This document shows, piece after piece, positions 22,098-30,795 of a stretch of 41,185 bases of DNA. The DNA is from Terriglobia bacterium (GTDB lineage: Bacteria; Acidobacteriota; Terriglobia; Bryobacterales; Bryobacteraceae), in NCBI GenBank assembly GCA_020073365.1, contig JAIQFL010000065.1:1-41185 (forward strand), written 5' to 3'. Under the pieces are notes generated by a model. The model saw only the letters and a list, made by a program, of their open reading frames with translations, did no database searches and had not been told where the DNA came from. The first letter of the stretch is position 1. Each line of letters begins with the position of its first letter. A program made the position numbers and the translations under genes.

Positions 22098-24675
22098 GCG
22101 CTATGCGCGTGTGACGGAGCTGTTCAAGGCAGCCTCCGATCGCGACCCACATGCGCGCGACGTGTTTCTTGCGCATGCTTGCGCGGGAGATGAGGAGTTG
22201 CGCCGTGAGCTTGAGGCGATGCTGGATGCCGATGCGCAGTCCGGCGGTCTTCTGGAAACGCCCCTTGACCAAGTCGCGGCGGATTTCCTAGAAGACGAAG
22301 ACGCAACCCCGAAGCACGCGAGCCTCCGAGGCATGCTCGGACCCTACCGCATCGAAGGATTACTCGGGGCCGGCGGAATGGGAGAAGTGTACCGCGCACA
22401 TGACAGCAAGTTGGACCGCGATGTCGCTCTCAAGACACTGCCGCGGGAGTTCGCCTCTCATCCGGATCGGCTGGCGCGATTCCGGCGCGAGGCGCGCTTG
22501 CTGGCGGCTTTGAACCATCCGAACATCGCGGCCATTTACGGAATCGAGGAATCGGAGGGGACGACCTATCTGGTGTTAGAGCTTGTCGAAGGCCAAGCCC
22601 TGTCCGGTCCGTTACCCGTTAACCATGTTCTAGACTATGCGTGCCAGTTAACCGAGGCTCTGGAAGCGGCGCACGCCCACGGAATTGTTCACCGCGATCT
22701 GAAGCCGGGCAATATTAAGGTCACTCCGCAAGGCCGCCTCAAGGTGCTCGACTTCGGATTGGCAAAGGCGCTGCTATCGGGAAGCGGTGAGAAGCCGGAC
22801 CTCACGCAACAATCGGCCGCTACCCCAATGGAGTCGGCGGCCGGCCAGCTCGCGGGCACTCCGGCCTACATGAGCCCGGAACAGGCTCGCGGCGGCATGG
22901 TCGACCAGAGGACCGATATTTGGGCGTTCGGCTGCGTTTTGTACGAGATGCTCACCGGCAAGCGGCCCTTTGGAGCGGATACCCTCTCGGGAACCGTTGG
23001 CGCGGTGCTGGAGAGTGTGCCGGACTGGGCCGCGCTGCCGGCGAAAACTCCGCCGAAGGTGAAAACCCTGATCCGGCGGTGTCTCGACAAGGATGCCGGC
23101 CGCAGGCCTCAGGAGATCCAGGAGGTTCGCAGCATCCTCGAACAAGCGCTGCGGAGGAGCCGGTCCCCGGTAGCGGCTATTACGGCTCCATTCAGGGACG
23201 TCCTCTCGGGCGCCATGCGAATGTGGGCCGTGGTTGCGGTCATCGCCTCACTGTGCGCGAGTGCGGTCGTGTACCAGCAGGTGCGTTCGGGAGGCACGCC
23301 TTCCATCCGCTCCATCGCGGTCCTTCCGCTAAAGAATCTCGCGCGTGATCCGGAACAGGATCTCCTGGCCCGCGGATTCACGGAACTGCTGACCACCGAA
23401 TTGGGAAGGACAATGCCCATTCGCGTCACGTCACCGATTTCGGCCAGGAGCTTTCGCGATTCCAATCAACCACTTGCGGCCACCGCGCGCCAATTGAGCG
23501 TCGACGCCCTCGTGGAGGGATCGATAGCCCGCTCGGGCGATCGCGTTCGCGTGACGGTTCAACTGATTCAAGCTGCATCCGGCAATCAACTCTGGGCCGA
23601 GACCTACGATCGGAACGTAACTGACGTTATGTTGCTCCAGGAAGAGCTTGCACGAGCGATTGCGCATGAAATCAAAGCGGGTGTCCTGCCTGCGCCCCGG
23701 ACGCCGGCGGCCCGCGTCAATCGCGATGCCTTTGAGTCCTATTTGCGCGCGAGGCATTTCCTGGACCAACGCACGGAAGTCGACATTCGAAAAGCCATGG
23801 ACTGGTATCAGAAAGCGATCGACGCGGATCCAGCCTATGCGGCTCCTTATGCCGGTCTGGCGGATTGCTATAACCAACTCGGCACCAACATCATCGGCGC
23901 CAGATCGCCTAGGGAAACGCGTAGCCTCGCCGCGGCGACCGCCAGGCGAGCGCTGGAGATTGACCCCAATCTTGCTGAGGCGCATGCCGCGCTTGCCTAC
24001 TGCGATTTGTACGACTGGAACTGGACCGCCGCGGAACAGGGCTTCCTTCGAGCGATTCAAGCAAACCCCAATTATGCGCCCGCTCATCTTTGGTTCGCTC
24101 ACTACCTGACTGCGCGGAGGCAGTTTGACCGTGCGTTGCAGGAGGTAAGGTTGGCGCGCGATCTCGATCCTCTTTCACCGGTCATCCGGACGCAGGTCGG
24201 CTGGCTCCTGGGATTTGCGGGACGGCACGAAGAGGCCATCCAGATCTTCCGTGATGTGTTGGAGAGCAATCCCAACTATCAGTGGGCACTCTGGCGCCTT
24301 GGGAGCGCTCAGGTGACCATACATGACTACACCTCCGCGATCGCCACGCTCGAGAAGGCCGTTCAATCAAGCAATCGGAACCCCTCGCAATTGGGCGCGC
24401 TGGGCCGTGCCTACGGATTAGCCGGGCGCAGGCGGGACGCAGACCGGGTGCTCGACGAACTCCTGGCTCTTTCTCGGCAGCGGTACGTATCGCCGCGATC
24501 AATCGAAGCCGCTTACGAAGGAGTAGGCGATCTTGACAAAGCCTTCGAGTGGCTCGAGAAGTGCTACCAGGAAAGGGCGAATACGATGATTTGGTTGAAT
24601 GTGGAGGCGCAGGACAGTCCACTATACGCCGACCCTCGTTTCCACGACTTGGTGCGGCGCATGGGCTTGAACTAG
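22087..24675 (+). CDS. Membrane Ser/Thr protein kinase with TPR sensor region
   Basis: An 862-residue bacterial STPK. The first 85 residues are an acidic helical segment typical of kinases paired with TIGR02999 sigma factors. The kinase domain (about 87-350) has GAGGMGEVYRA, the catalytic Lys in VALKTL, HRDLKPGN, DFGLAK and GTPAYMSPEQARGG, so it should be active. One membrane helix follows (about residues 380-400; VVAVIASLCASAVV). Then comes a TolB/FlgO-like domain (SIAVLPLKNLARDPEQDLLARGF) and several TPR units (for example DPAYAAPYAGLADCY). It probably senses an external signal and phosphorylates the upstream sigma factor. ATG 22087 is used. Confidence 0.9.
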   Translation: MTPERYARVTELFKAASDRDPHARDVFLAHACAGDEELRRELEAMLDADAQSGGLLETPLDQVAADFLEDEDATPKHASLRGMLGPYRIEGLLGAGGMGEVYRAHDSKLDRDVALKTLPREFASHPDRLARFRREARLLAALNHPNIAAIYGIEESEGTTYLVLELVEGQALSGPLPVNHVLDYACQLTEALEAAHAHGIVHRDLKPGNIKVTPQGRLKVLDFGLAKALLSGSGEKPDLTQQSAATPMESAAGQLAGTPAYMSPEQARGGMVDQRTDIWAFGCVLYEMLTGKRPFGADTLSGTVGAVLESVPDWAALPAKTPPKVKTLIRRCLDKDAGRRPQEIQEVRSILEQALRRSRSPVAAITAPFRDVLSGAMRMWAVVAVIASLCASAVVYQQVRSGGTPSIRSIAVLPLKNLARDPEQDLLARGFTELLTTELGRTMPIRVTSPISARSFRDSNQPLAATARQLSVDALVEGSIARSGDRVRVTVQLIQAASGNQLWAETYDRNVTDVMLLQEELARAIAHEIKAGVLPAPRTPAARVNRDAFESYLRARHFLDQRTEVDIRKAMDWYQKAIDADPAYAAPYAGLADCYNQLGTNIIGARSPRETRSLAAATARRALEIDPNLAEAHAALAYCDLYDWNWTAAEQGFLRAIQANPNYAPAHLWFAHYLTARRQFDRALQEVRLARDLDPLSPVIRTQVGWLLGFAGRHEEAIQIFRDVLESNPNYQWALWRLGSAQVTIHDYTSAIATLEKAVQSSNRNPSQLGALGRAYGLAGRRRDADRVLDELLALSRQRYVSPRSIEAAYEGVGDLDKAFEWLEKCYQERANTMIWLNVEAQDSPLYADPRFHDLVRRMGLN

Positions 24676-24724
24676 GCGTCTGTAGCACGACCGGGTATGT
24701 CTGGACGACGTAGTCGAGGGCGGT

Positions 24725-25460
24725 TTACGAATCGTCGGGGTTGCCGCGCGGCGGGACCGCGCCAGCCACGAGTGTCCGACAAGGAGCTCGCAACAGCGGC
24801 GCGGCTGGGCCGGAAGCCGAATCAGAGATGGCCAGGCCAGCGTGCAGCTTCAGACCGGACCGCCGCCTCAATTCGTCGACCCAACCCAGAACAACCACGA
24901 TTTGCTTCGAGGTTGCGTAGTCCTGATCGTCGTCCTTGACCATCAGGAAGCGCTTGCCGTCAGCCGTTACATCGTAGTTGGACGAAGTCGGCCCGGGCCC
25001 GCCGCATGAACTGCTCATTCCGGGCGAGTAGTGGCTCTTCCACAGTTCTTGCGGCCTCCGCGGAGAATGTCGGATTGTCGAAACAGCCACGACCATCATG
25101 CTGTCGCCGTTGCGATAGCATAGCTCGCCGCCGTTTCGCTTCCACACTGGATCAGTGCCGCCGTCGCTGGATACTTGGACCTTCGCGCCGGGTCCCGGAA
25201 AGGCTTGTACGTACACCTGTGGTTTGCCGGATTCAGGCGAACAATAGACCAGCCAACGCCCGTCCGGAGAAAACTCGGCGAGCCTTGCGCATATTTGCTG
25301 TTGTCCAGAGGACGCGGTGTCCGGTCGCCTTTTCTTGGCGGCACTACCATAACCTTCGGAGCCACTCCCGGCGCCGCAGCGGTATAGGCGATTGCCTGAC
25401 CATCGGGCGGATAAGGACAGTCCGCTTCCCACCTCAATCTCCCATCGGGGGTCCTCAACT
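24725..25460 (-). pseudogene. PD40/TolB-propeller tail of a Ser/Thr kinase, frameshifted
   Basis: Minus strand reads, in two frames joined near 25290, PDGQAIAYTAAAPGVAPKVM and then FSPDGRWLVYCSPESGKPQV followed by further propeller strands and the ending DVTADGKRFLMVKDDDQ. This is the C-terminal WD40-like/PD40 region that follows the membrane helix in many acidobacterial kinases. No kinase domain lies upstream, so it is a truncated, frameshifted remnant. Its 5' end meets the integrase C-terminal fragment near 25600. Confidence 0.75.
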
Positions 25461-25622
25461 GAAAACCGATCCCGCCCATGCGCGCGCGCCGTGACGGCCT
25501 CCTACCACTATTTGCCGCCGGAGCCGACGGTCGATTGTCGGTCGGATGTAGTCGAAGCCCTAATACAGGAAGTAAACAGGGTCGGCTTCTCCAGCCCCAC
25601 TTGCTCATCTGTGAGATCTGGT

Positions 25623-26128
25623 ACACCAGGCTAAGCCTGTCTGATCTTGATCTTGTCGCGGATTTTCAGTGGCACATCGCAAAACTGGGAACGAAAGACC
25701 CGAACGCTTGGCTCTTTCCGCAAGACACCGACAAATCGAAACCGATGTGGGATTCCGGCGTCCGCAAGGCGCTCAAGCAGGCGGCGGCGGATGAGAAGGT
25801 TGATTTCCCCGGGTTCGGACTCCACTCCCTCCGGCGTGCCAACATCACGTGGCGCCAGAAGCATGGCGGCGCATCAAGCATCGAGGCGTCGAAGCTCGCC
25901 GGCCACGCGAGCGTAGAAATGACCAACGAGTACACGTTCGTCGATCTGGAACGGCAGCGGGAAACCACGAGCGGTATCCGCGCGCGTCTGGCGGATGCGC
26001 GCGAAGTGTCCAACGCCAGCGACGCAGAGCGCGACGAGGTCCGCGCGCGGCTGGCCAAGGCCCGCGGAGCCAAGGTCTCCAAACGCAAGATCGCAGGCGT
26101 CGCCACCAAGACGGACGCGGTCGCATGA
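25623..26128 (+). pseudogene. Integrase, C-terminal catalytic fragment
   Basis: From about 25632 the frame encodes the catalytic part of a tyrosine recombinase: LVADFQWHIAKLGTKDPNAW then GFGLHSLRRANITWRQ (His-x-x-Arg of the active site), SKLAGHASVEMTNEYTFVDL (second His and the nucleophilic Tyr) and a basic C-terminal tail. The first catalytic Arg and the core-binding domain are missing. No start codon of its own is apparent; an open stretch reaches back to 25478 through unrelated DNA. It pairs with the N-terminal fragment at 18449-18656, which has the same likely family. Reads through to TGA 26126-26128. Confidence 0.8.
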
Positions 26129-26447
26129 ATGACCCCGTGGACTCGTCCAACTCCGTCGCATCGGGCCTGAATTCGCGCATCCGCTGAATTCGGCAAGCGC
26201 AACTTGCGGCCGACGCCCACCTCGTTTTTGACGCTCTGGCTGCCCGTCCTCCTTCGAATTCTGCCGCCGCCATCAAACTTTTTACATTTTCAAATCGACT
26301 GGCGGTCAAAAGTAACTTCATGCCTCGCCGCGCTCCTAAATCGATATGTAATCGGCGCTCGTCTAATGGGTATGTTTTGGATTGAAAGGGTGTGAGTCTT
26401 TGCACTCGCATTGATCGGCATTTCATGGGCAAGAGGAACGATACCGG
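26129..26447. other. Non-coding stretch after the integrase fragment
   Basis: About 320 bases without a supported gene. A 20-codon frame starts at 26125 overlapping the integrase stop (ATGA) but is not recognisable. The base composition turns AT-rich near 26270-26360. The end of an IS630-type element may lie in the last part, but I cannot define an inverted repeat. Confidence 0.35.
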
Positions 26448-26876
26448 GTGCGGTTTTCTCAGACGAGCGTCACCGAACTACAAACAGAGATCCGTAGATC
26501 TGAAGAGCTTCGATACGCGCACCGGCTGCACGGCGTGTTCCTGCTGGCGAAGGGGATGACCTATCAGGCGGTCGCAAAAGCGTTGGGGGAGTCGACCCGC
26601 ACGTTGGCCAACTGGGTTCATCGATACCGGCTGCATGGCCTATCGGGACTGCACGAGGAGACGCGCTCCGGACGCCCGCCGCGATTGAGTGAGACCCAGT
26701 GCTCCGAGATCGCCACCGTGACTTGCCGCCCGCCGGAGGACTCGGGTTTGGCGGGAACCAATTGGACCGCTCGATTGCTCGCTGAGTGGATCGATCGGCG
26801 GTTCGCGATCCGATTAAGCCCGCGACAGTGTCGCCGCCTTCTGCGCGAACCGGGCCGGCCAGGAACGCCCAATTGA
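26448..26876 (+). pseudogene. IS630-family transposase, N-terminal fragment
   Basis: A 142-residue frame with the winged HTH of IS630 transposases: LRYAHRLHGVFLLAKGMTYQ then AVAKALGESTRTLANWVHRY, the SGLHEETRSGRPPRLS linker, and a second HTH-like part ending RLSPRQCRRLLRE. The catalytic DDE domain should follow but the sequence ends in GRPGTPN and a stop, and no DDE motif is visible in other frames. So it is truncated. GTG start at 26448 with AAGAGG upstream. Confidence 0.7.
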
Positions 26877-26950
26877 ACAATGCGGGATCGACTAGTTAGT
26901 CGATGGATTCTTACTGTTGTTAGTATGGAAATTACTTATGACCGGTGAGT

Positions 26951-26965
26951 TTTTATAGTTATAAA
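26951..26965 (+). repeat. 15-base AT-rich repeat, copy 2
   Basis: Exact copy of the 15 bases at 7286-7300, again upstream of an element-type operon. After the repeat the two regions are not alike, so the match is limited to the near-palindrome. A TAGAAT at 26994-26999 might be a -10 element, without a clear -35. Confidence 0.5.
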
Positions 26966-27181
26966 TTTGTGCTCAGGTGTGCTTTTATTCTTGCTAGAAT
27001 TCTAATCCTGGGAGCTGCCCTGGCGGAAGCATCACTCACTTCCGAACAGGGTCGCAAAAATGAATCCGACAGAGAATCACCCTAATCGAACTTCAGAGTG
27101 TGCTCCTCAGCAATCGCCAATATTCCGCCCTGCGCCTGTTCACCGGTGGACCGCCTCCGCAAGGACCGAAAAAGGAACACT

Positions 27182-27625
27182 CTGACCGAGACACTGACGG
27201 TGATAATTGAACTGCAACGAGGCTTTACCGAGATCTCCGATGCGGATCTGCTGCGCGTACAGCGGCACCTGAACGCCGCGCGCGACAACGAGAGGGCACT
27301 GGGGACGGTGCACAACATCGACGCACAGAAGCTTTGGGCACTGGCGCAGGCATTGGAGGCCCAGACCGCGAAGCTTGCGTTAGAAGCCAAGTTCACAGCC
27401 AACTCCGATGAGGAATCTTCCGAGGCGATTCGAAAGGCGTCGCGGGCTCATACATTCGAGGAGGTCGTGCGCGGGATCTTCTGGGCCCGGGTGAAGGAAG
27501 ACATTGGCGGCGATGCGTGGGTGGCTGATAGCGGCATTGGTCTCCGCGCCGGCTGGCTGGTCGTGGCCTGTCCGAAGTCGCCCATCCGCGGCGTGATTGA
27601 GCAAATCCTCGGGGGCGGCGAGTAA
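27182..27625 (+). CDS. Unknown element protein (about 147 residues)
   Basis: An alpha-helical then alpha-beta protein. The helical part includes ISDADLLRVQRHLNAARDNERAL; the C-terminal part reads SGIGLRAGWLVVACPKSPIR. No family recognised. The start is uncertain: a CTG at 27182 has AAAGGA at good spacing and overlaps the stop of a 41-codon frame beginning at 27060; an in-frame GTG at 27098 would add 28 residues of low-quality sequence. First gene of the second operon. Confidence 0.55.
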   Translation: MTETLTVIIELQRGFTEISDADLLRVQRHLNAARDNERALGTVHNIDAQKLWALAQALEAQTAKLALEAKFTANSDEESSEAIRKASRAHTFEEVVRGIFWARVKEDIGGDAWVADSGIGLRAGWLVVACPKSPIRGVIEQILGGGE

Positions 27626-27628
27626 GAG

Positions 27629-27892
27629 ATGCGTCAAATTCTGAAAATCCGACTGGCCATCCGCGGCTATGCCGACGGTAGGCGCCAATTTGAAGACCTG
27701 ACGGAGGTCGATCCCGATACGCTGTCGGACGTCCTGCCCACGCTGGCAGAAAAGCACGCCAGCGCGCTGGTTTCCCACGAGCTACACATGATCGAAATCG
27801 AGTTTTTGGATGAGGAAAACGAGAACGAACGGTTCTTCCGTTTCGGCACGGACCCCGCTGGAATGGTACTGCCGATCAGGGTGAAGCTGTGA
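27629..27892 (+). CDS. Unknown protein (87 residues)
   Basis: An 87-residue acidic alpha-beta protein beginning MRQILKIRLAIRGYADGRRQ, with a helix DTLSDVLPTLAEKHASALV and a strand pair HMIEIEFLDEENENERFFRF. No family recognised. It starts three bases after the previous stop with GGCGGCGAG as a weak site and ends six bases before a tRNA, so the tRNA is probably cut out of the same transcript. Confidence 0.6.
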   Translation: MRQILKIRLAIRGYADGRRQFEDLTEVDPDTLSDVLPTLAEKHASALVSHELHMIEIEFLDEENENERFFRFGTDPAGMVLPIRVKL

Positions 27893-27898
27893 AGATTT

Positions 27899-27973
27899 GG
27901 GCCGGTCGTCTAATGGCCAAGACATGGGCCTGTGCAGCCTTGAACGGCGGTTCGATTCCGTCCCGGCCAGCCA
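27899..27973 (+). tRNA. tRNA with GUG anticodon (His) on a Gln-like body
   Basis: A complete cloverleaf of 75 bases with encoded CCA (27971-27973). Acceptor GGGCCGG pairs with CCGGCC at six of seven positions, position 1-72 being G-A. The D-arm is GUCU/AGAC, the T-arm GGCGG-TTCGATT-CCGTC, and the discriminator is G73. The anticodon loop CTGTGCA places U33 before GUG, reading His codons. Position 37 is C, which is unusual. Bacterial tRNA-His normally has an extra G-1 and C73; both are absent, while the CCAGCCA end and the D-arm are like phage tRNA-Gln. A TGG start one base earlier would give the Gln U1-A72 pair with one extra base. It may be a mutated or specialised tRNA. Confidence 0.7.
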
Positions 27974-27992
27974 ATACATGGGAGGTGAGAGG

Positions 27993-28838
27993 ATGCGAGA
28001 TCCTATCGAGAACGTAAAGACGGCACTGCGTGGTGCAGGCGCCGTTTACAAGGGTGGCGGCTCTGCCAAGGGTTCGTCCTGGGTATTCCCCGACGGTGAA
28101 GAGTTCCTGTTCGAGCGTAAATCGGGAAGTCCCACGATTGATGCCCGCGTGGCCACTCGCAAGCTCAACCAGGTTCTGGCCCGCCGTAACGGACAGGTGC
28201 CCGAAGCTGCGGTCCAGAGAGTTAACGGGGCAGTCCATGCGGAGGTGCCAGTGGCTCCGGTGGTCGTGGTTCCGGCTTACGAGCCTATGCAGGCACTGGA
28301 CACGCCGCCCTCACCCAACATGAAAGATCGCTGGGTGGCGGCGCTGGCACAAGCCGAAGCTTATCAGGAGAAGTTGCTGGCTGATGCTCAAGTTGCGGAA
28401 CGCCGCGTGCTCATGCTGAAAGCCATGGTTCCCTTTATGGAGGACCATGCCTTTGCTGACACTCTGCGTGCGGTTTTACGATCGCTGGAACCCGCGCCGG
28501 CACCGGCGGTCGTTACGCCGCGGCAGCCACCACCTCCGCAGCAGATTAGCGAATGCGTGCAAGTCACCCGTCAACTGGTCTATGCGGCAACACAGACCTT
28601 CGATGGCACCTTCACGGTCAACGATGTCGTGGCGTGTATGCTGAACGGTCGCGAAGTGAGCAAGGTGGAAAGAGCTCGGATTCGGATGTCGGTGGCCGGC
28701 AGCATGATAGCCCTCGGTGAACGTGGTGAATTGGTACGCGAGCACCAGGGCGTCGGCCGCCAACAGACGGTCTGGCGAAGAGTTGTCCATGCTGCGCGTG
28801 AAGCGCAGTCACCCGCTCACGCACAACCTGCAAATTGA
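27993..28838 (+). CDS. Unknown element protein (281 residues) with Pro-rich linkers
   Basis: The N-terminal 70 residues (VFPDGEEFLFERKSG then ATRKLNQVLARRNG) look like a small nucleic-acid-binding-type domain. Two Pro-rich linkers surround a helical middle (VAALAQAEAYQEKLLADAQV). The C-terminal part may be a winged helix (TFTVNDVVACMLNGREVSKV ... SMIALGERGELVREHQG). ATG 27993 is chosen over 27978 because GGGAGGTGAG lies just upstream. No family recognised; a DNA-binding or regulatory role is a guess. Confidence 0.6.
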   Translation: MRDPIENVKTALRGAGAVYKGGGSAKGSSWVFPDGEEFLFERKSGSPTIDARVATRKLNQVLARRNGQVPEAAVQRVNGAVHAEVPVAPVVVVPAYEPMQALDTPPSPNMKDRWVAALAQAEAYQEKLLADAQVAERRVLMLKAMVPFMEDHAFADTLRAVLRSLEPAPAPAVVTPRQPPPPQQISECVQVTRQLVYAATQTFDGTFTVNDVVACMLNGREVSKVERARIRMSVAGSMIALGERGELVREHQGVGRQQTVWRRVVHAAREAQSPAHAQPAN

Positions 28839-29215
28839 GATCGACTCCAGTGAAGAAGACGCCACCACCACCAGGCGCGGGGCCAGAGCGGCCGCCGCCG
28901 GCCGGCGAGGAGAAGCCGCGATACTGCCGGCCAGCGATGTATGTGCAGATCCTCGAAGCCAAGCCCAACAAGATGTTCTCGGAGGCGCACCGCCAATTGG
29001 TCCGGTTCCTGCGGTACAGCGAGTACGTCCGTTGCGCCGAGTGCGGCCACAGGAAGAGGACGCTCTGGACGATGCTGTGCTCGTTCCAAGCTCTCGACAT
29101 GGCGATGATCATCCCGAAACGATCGGGCAGGATTCACCTGCCGTTGACGCCTGTCTGCCAGACGCATTTGATGGCGCCCGAAATAGAGGAGGTGACGGAT
29201 GCCGGAAGCGATTGA
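28835..29215 (+). CDS. Unknown protein with CxxC motif
   Basis: About 126 residues. The first 25 residues are Pro/Lys-rich; then a folded part with YVQILEAKPNKMFSEAHRQL and a CAECGHRKRTLW zinc-ribbon-like motif (one Cys pair; later Cys in TMLCSF and PVCQTH could complete a site). A TTG at 28835 overlaps the previous stop (TTGA), fitting the operon pattern; GTG 28850 is the alternative. No family recognised. Confidence 0.5.
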   Translation: MRSTPVKKTPPPPGAGPERPPPAGEEKPRYCRPAMYVQILEAKPNKMFSEAHRQLVRFLRYSEYVRCAECGHRKRTLWTMLCSFQALDMAMIIPKRSGRIHLPLTPVCQTHLMAPEIEEVTDAGSD

Positions 29216-29263
29216 TCTCTACAGAGGCGGCGAACCCGCGATGCACGCTGCAATGGAGAACCC

Positions 29264-30208
29264 ATGAGCGACGATACCTCGCACGTCTTCGATCTTCTCT
29301 CGGAACGAGGTGTCGCGAAGTCGGCGCTCCGGCGCCACTTTAGCGAGGACTCGTGCATCAACTCCACCCGGGTGCTCTTCGACGTATACCGGGCGGTCCG
29401 CATTTCGGCTGAAGCCGCTTCAGTCCGGACCCGCATCTACTCGCCTGGTTTCGTGAACCGCGCCTATCGGGAGGGCCGCATGCCCGAGTCTGCGGAGGAA
29501 GTGCATTCGTGGACATTGGAACCGGGGGTGTGGTCGGTTGGCATCGGCCACGGCCTCGACCATGGGAAGAACAAGTGGCCGGGACACCTCGTGCTGCGCT
29601 CCGAAGGCGACCTGATCGACGCCACCATCGATCAAGCCAACCGGCCACAGCACGGCATCGTCATGCCGCCTATGCTGCTGCTCGCGCACACTCCCGACGC
29701 ATTCTGGCGCGCGGAGGATCTCCTCGGCGTGGAAGTCAACGACTGCCAGGTGGTATACGAATCGCGGCCGCGCGACAACTCTTACCTCGTCTCGCCGGCA
29801 TGGAGTGGGAGGTCTCACGTCGAGGGCGCGGTCGCCTCGGATTTGATCCGGTACCTGGAATCAAAGGGAGTGAAGAGCACGCCGGCAGCAAGGGATCGTA
29901 TGGCCACACGGATTCGGCAGCGGGCCATGGGCGACGCTGTACGTACCCTACGCCAGAGAATCGGCTGGACCCAGGACGAACTGGCGGTCGCTCTTGAAAA
30001 ATACCTGGACAGGATAAGTTCGAGCGGGTCGGTCGCGTGGCAAGGCACGATGATTTCGAAGTGGGAGCACGGCGCGGACGGGCCGTCGTCCACCCACCGA
30101 ATGGCGCTCACGAAGATCGCGCTCAAGTATGGCTATGAGGACTTGGCCTCGATCTTCCGCATGCCAATCGCGCGTCGGAAGGAGCCGTCGAATGAAGCTG
30201 CCGGCTGA
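29264..30208 (+). CDS. Predicted Cys-His-Asp (transglutaminase-like) domain fused to XRE HTH
   Basis: A 314-residue protein. Residues about 25-135 have Cys31 at the start of a helix (SEDSCINSTRVLFDVY), then GVWSVGIGHG, then KWPGHLVLRSEGDLIDATIDQ with His108 and Asp119. This Cys...His...Asp order is that of papain/transglutaminase-fold enzymes. The C-terminal 80 residues are an XRE-type HTH (TLRQRIGWTQDELAVALEKY, then ISKWEHGADGP). So it may be an autoregulatory protease or amidase-like enzyme. The catalytic assignment is by pattern only. It is the largest protein of the second operon; start 29264 follows a weak GAGAACCC. Confidence 0.65.
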   Translation: MSDDTSHVFDLLSERGVAKSALRRHFSEDSCINSTRVLFDVYRAVRISAEAASVRTRIYSPGFVNRAYREGRMPESAEEVHSWTLEPGVWSVGIGHGLDHGKNKWPGHLVLRSEGDLIDATIDQANRPQHGIVMPPMLLLAHTPDAFWRAEDLLGVEVNDCQVVYESRPRDNSYLVSPAWSGRSHVEGAVASDLIRYLESKGVKSTPAARDRMATRIRQRAMGDAVRTLRQRIGWTQDELAVALEKYLDRISSSGSVAWQGTMISKWEHGADGPSSTHRMALTKIALKYGYEDLASIFRMPIARRKEPSNEAAG

Positions 30209-30473
30209 ACTCATTACTCCGACTCCGATCCGGCGCATCGTGTTCGCGACCCCGGAAGAGTGGCAAACAGCCAGGGAGGATCTGGACCGCTTGCTGGCCT
30301 TGTGCTGGACCGTGCAGAACGAAATCCTGGACCGGCTGCCGGCGTCGCGCGAGCGGGAAATCGCACTTCAGAAGCTCGAGGAATTCGCATGCTACGCTCG
30401 CCTGGCGATCCTGGGCGCGCGCGGGGAAAAGAAGCCGGAGGAGGCCGGTGGTGATGGATCCCAAATTGATTGA
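30192..30473 (+). CDS. Unknown helical protein (93 residues)
   Basis: A short helical protein (WQTAREDLDRLLALCWTVQN then ALQKLEEFACYARLAIL). It overlaps the end of the HTH-fusion gene by 17 bases and begins at ATG 30192 with AAGGAG just upstream. Its end overlaps the next gene by 20 bases. No family recognised. Confidence 0.6.
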   Translation: MKLPAELITPTPIRRIVFATPEEWQTAREDLDRLLALCWTVQNEILDRLPASREREIALQKLEEFACYARLAILGARGEKKPEEAGGDGSQID

Positions 30474-30723
30474 GGCGCGGCGGCGCGTGGTCGCGATCCT
30501 GGAAGAATTGCGGTTGGCTGGCCTGATCACGTACCAACTTTCGACGGACGATCTCACCGGCCCGGAACCACACCTGGACGTATATGCCGAACGGGTTGCG
30601 CTGGGCCAGCAGGTGCCTGTGGACCTGAGCGCAGGGGCGCGCCGGGTGTGGGACCAGATGCGGGATGGCCGGATTCAGAACGCGGCGGCGTTATTCGACG
30701 CCGCCAAGCGGGGACAGGTGTGA
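30454..30723 (+). CDS. Unknown protein (89 residues)
   Basis: Helical N-terminus (LIEARRRVVAILEELRLAGL) with a GARRVWDQMRDGRIQNAAAL segment near the end. ATG 30454 follows GGAGGAGG at ten bases; GTG codons at 30448 and 30451 are less likely. The stop TGA overlaps a further ATG at 30723. No family recognised. Confidence 0.55.
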   Translation: MDPKLIEARRRVVAILEELRLAGLITYQLSTDDLTGPEPHLDVYAERVALGQQVPVDLSAGARRVWDQMRDGRIQNAAALFDAAKRGQV

Positions 30724-30795
30724 TGAACCATGCGCGGCCTATTCCGATCCGTGCCCGGCCTAGCGCCCTCGCTCTGGCGTGCCGCCAGACGCGGT
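30723..30795 (+). pseudogene. Truncated last gene of the second operon
   Basis: ATG at 30723 overlaps the previous stop (TGATG) and reads MNHARPIPIRARPSALALAC before the frame leaves coding-like sequence near 30795. From 30796 the opposite strand is a PEP-CTERM tail, so about 24 codons of a longer gene survive. Its original product is unknown. Confidence 0.45.

Noticed and set aside
26129..26447. Possible small RNA or tRNA in the gap after the integrase fragment
   Set aside because: A CGTCTAATGG-like stretch recalls a D-arm, but no cloverleaf or terminator forms around it.
27782..27979. Minus-strand frame with a GTESNRRSRLHRPMSWPLDD segment
   Set aside because: Antisense of the tRNA at 27899-27973; a common artefact.
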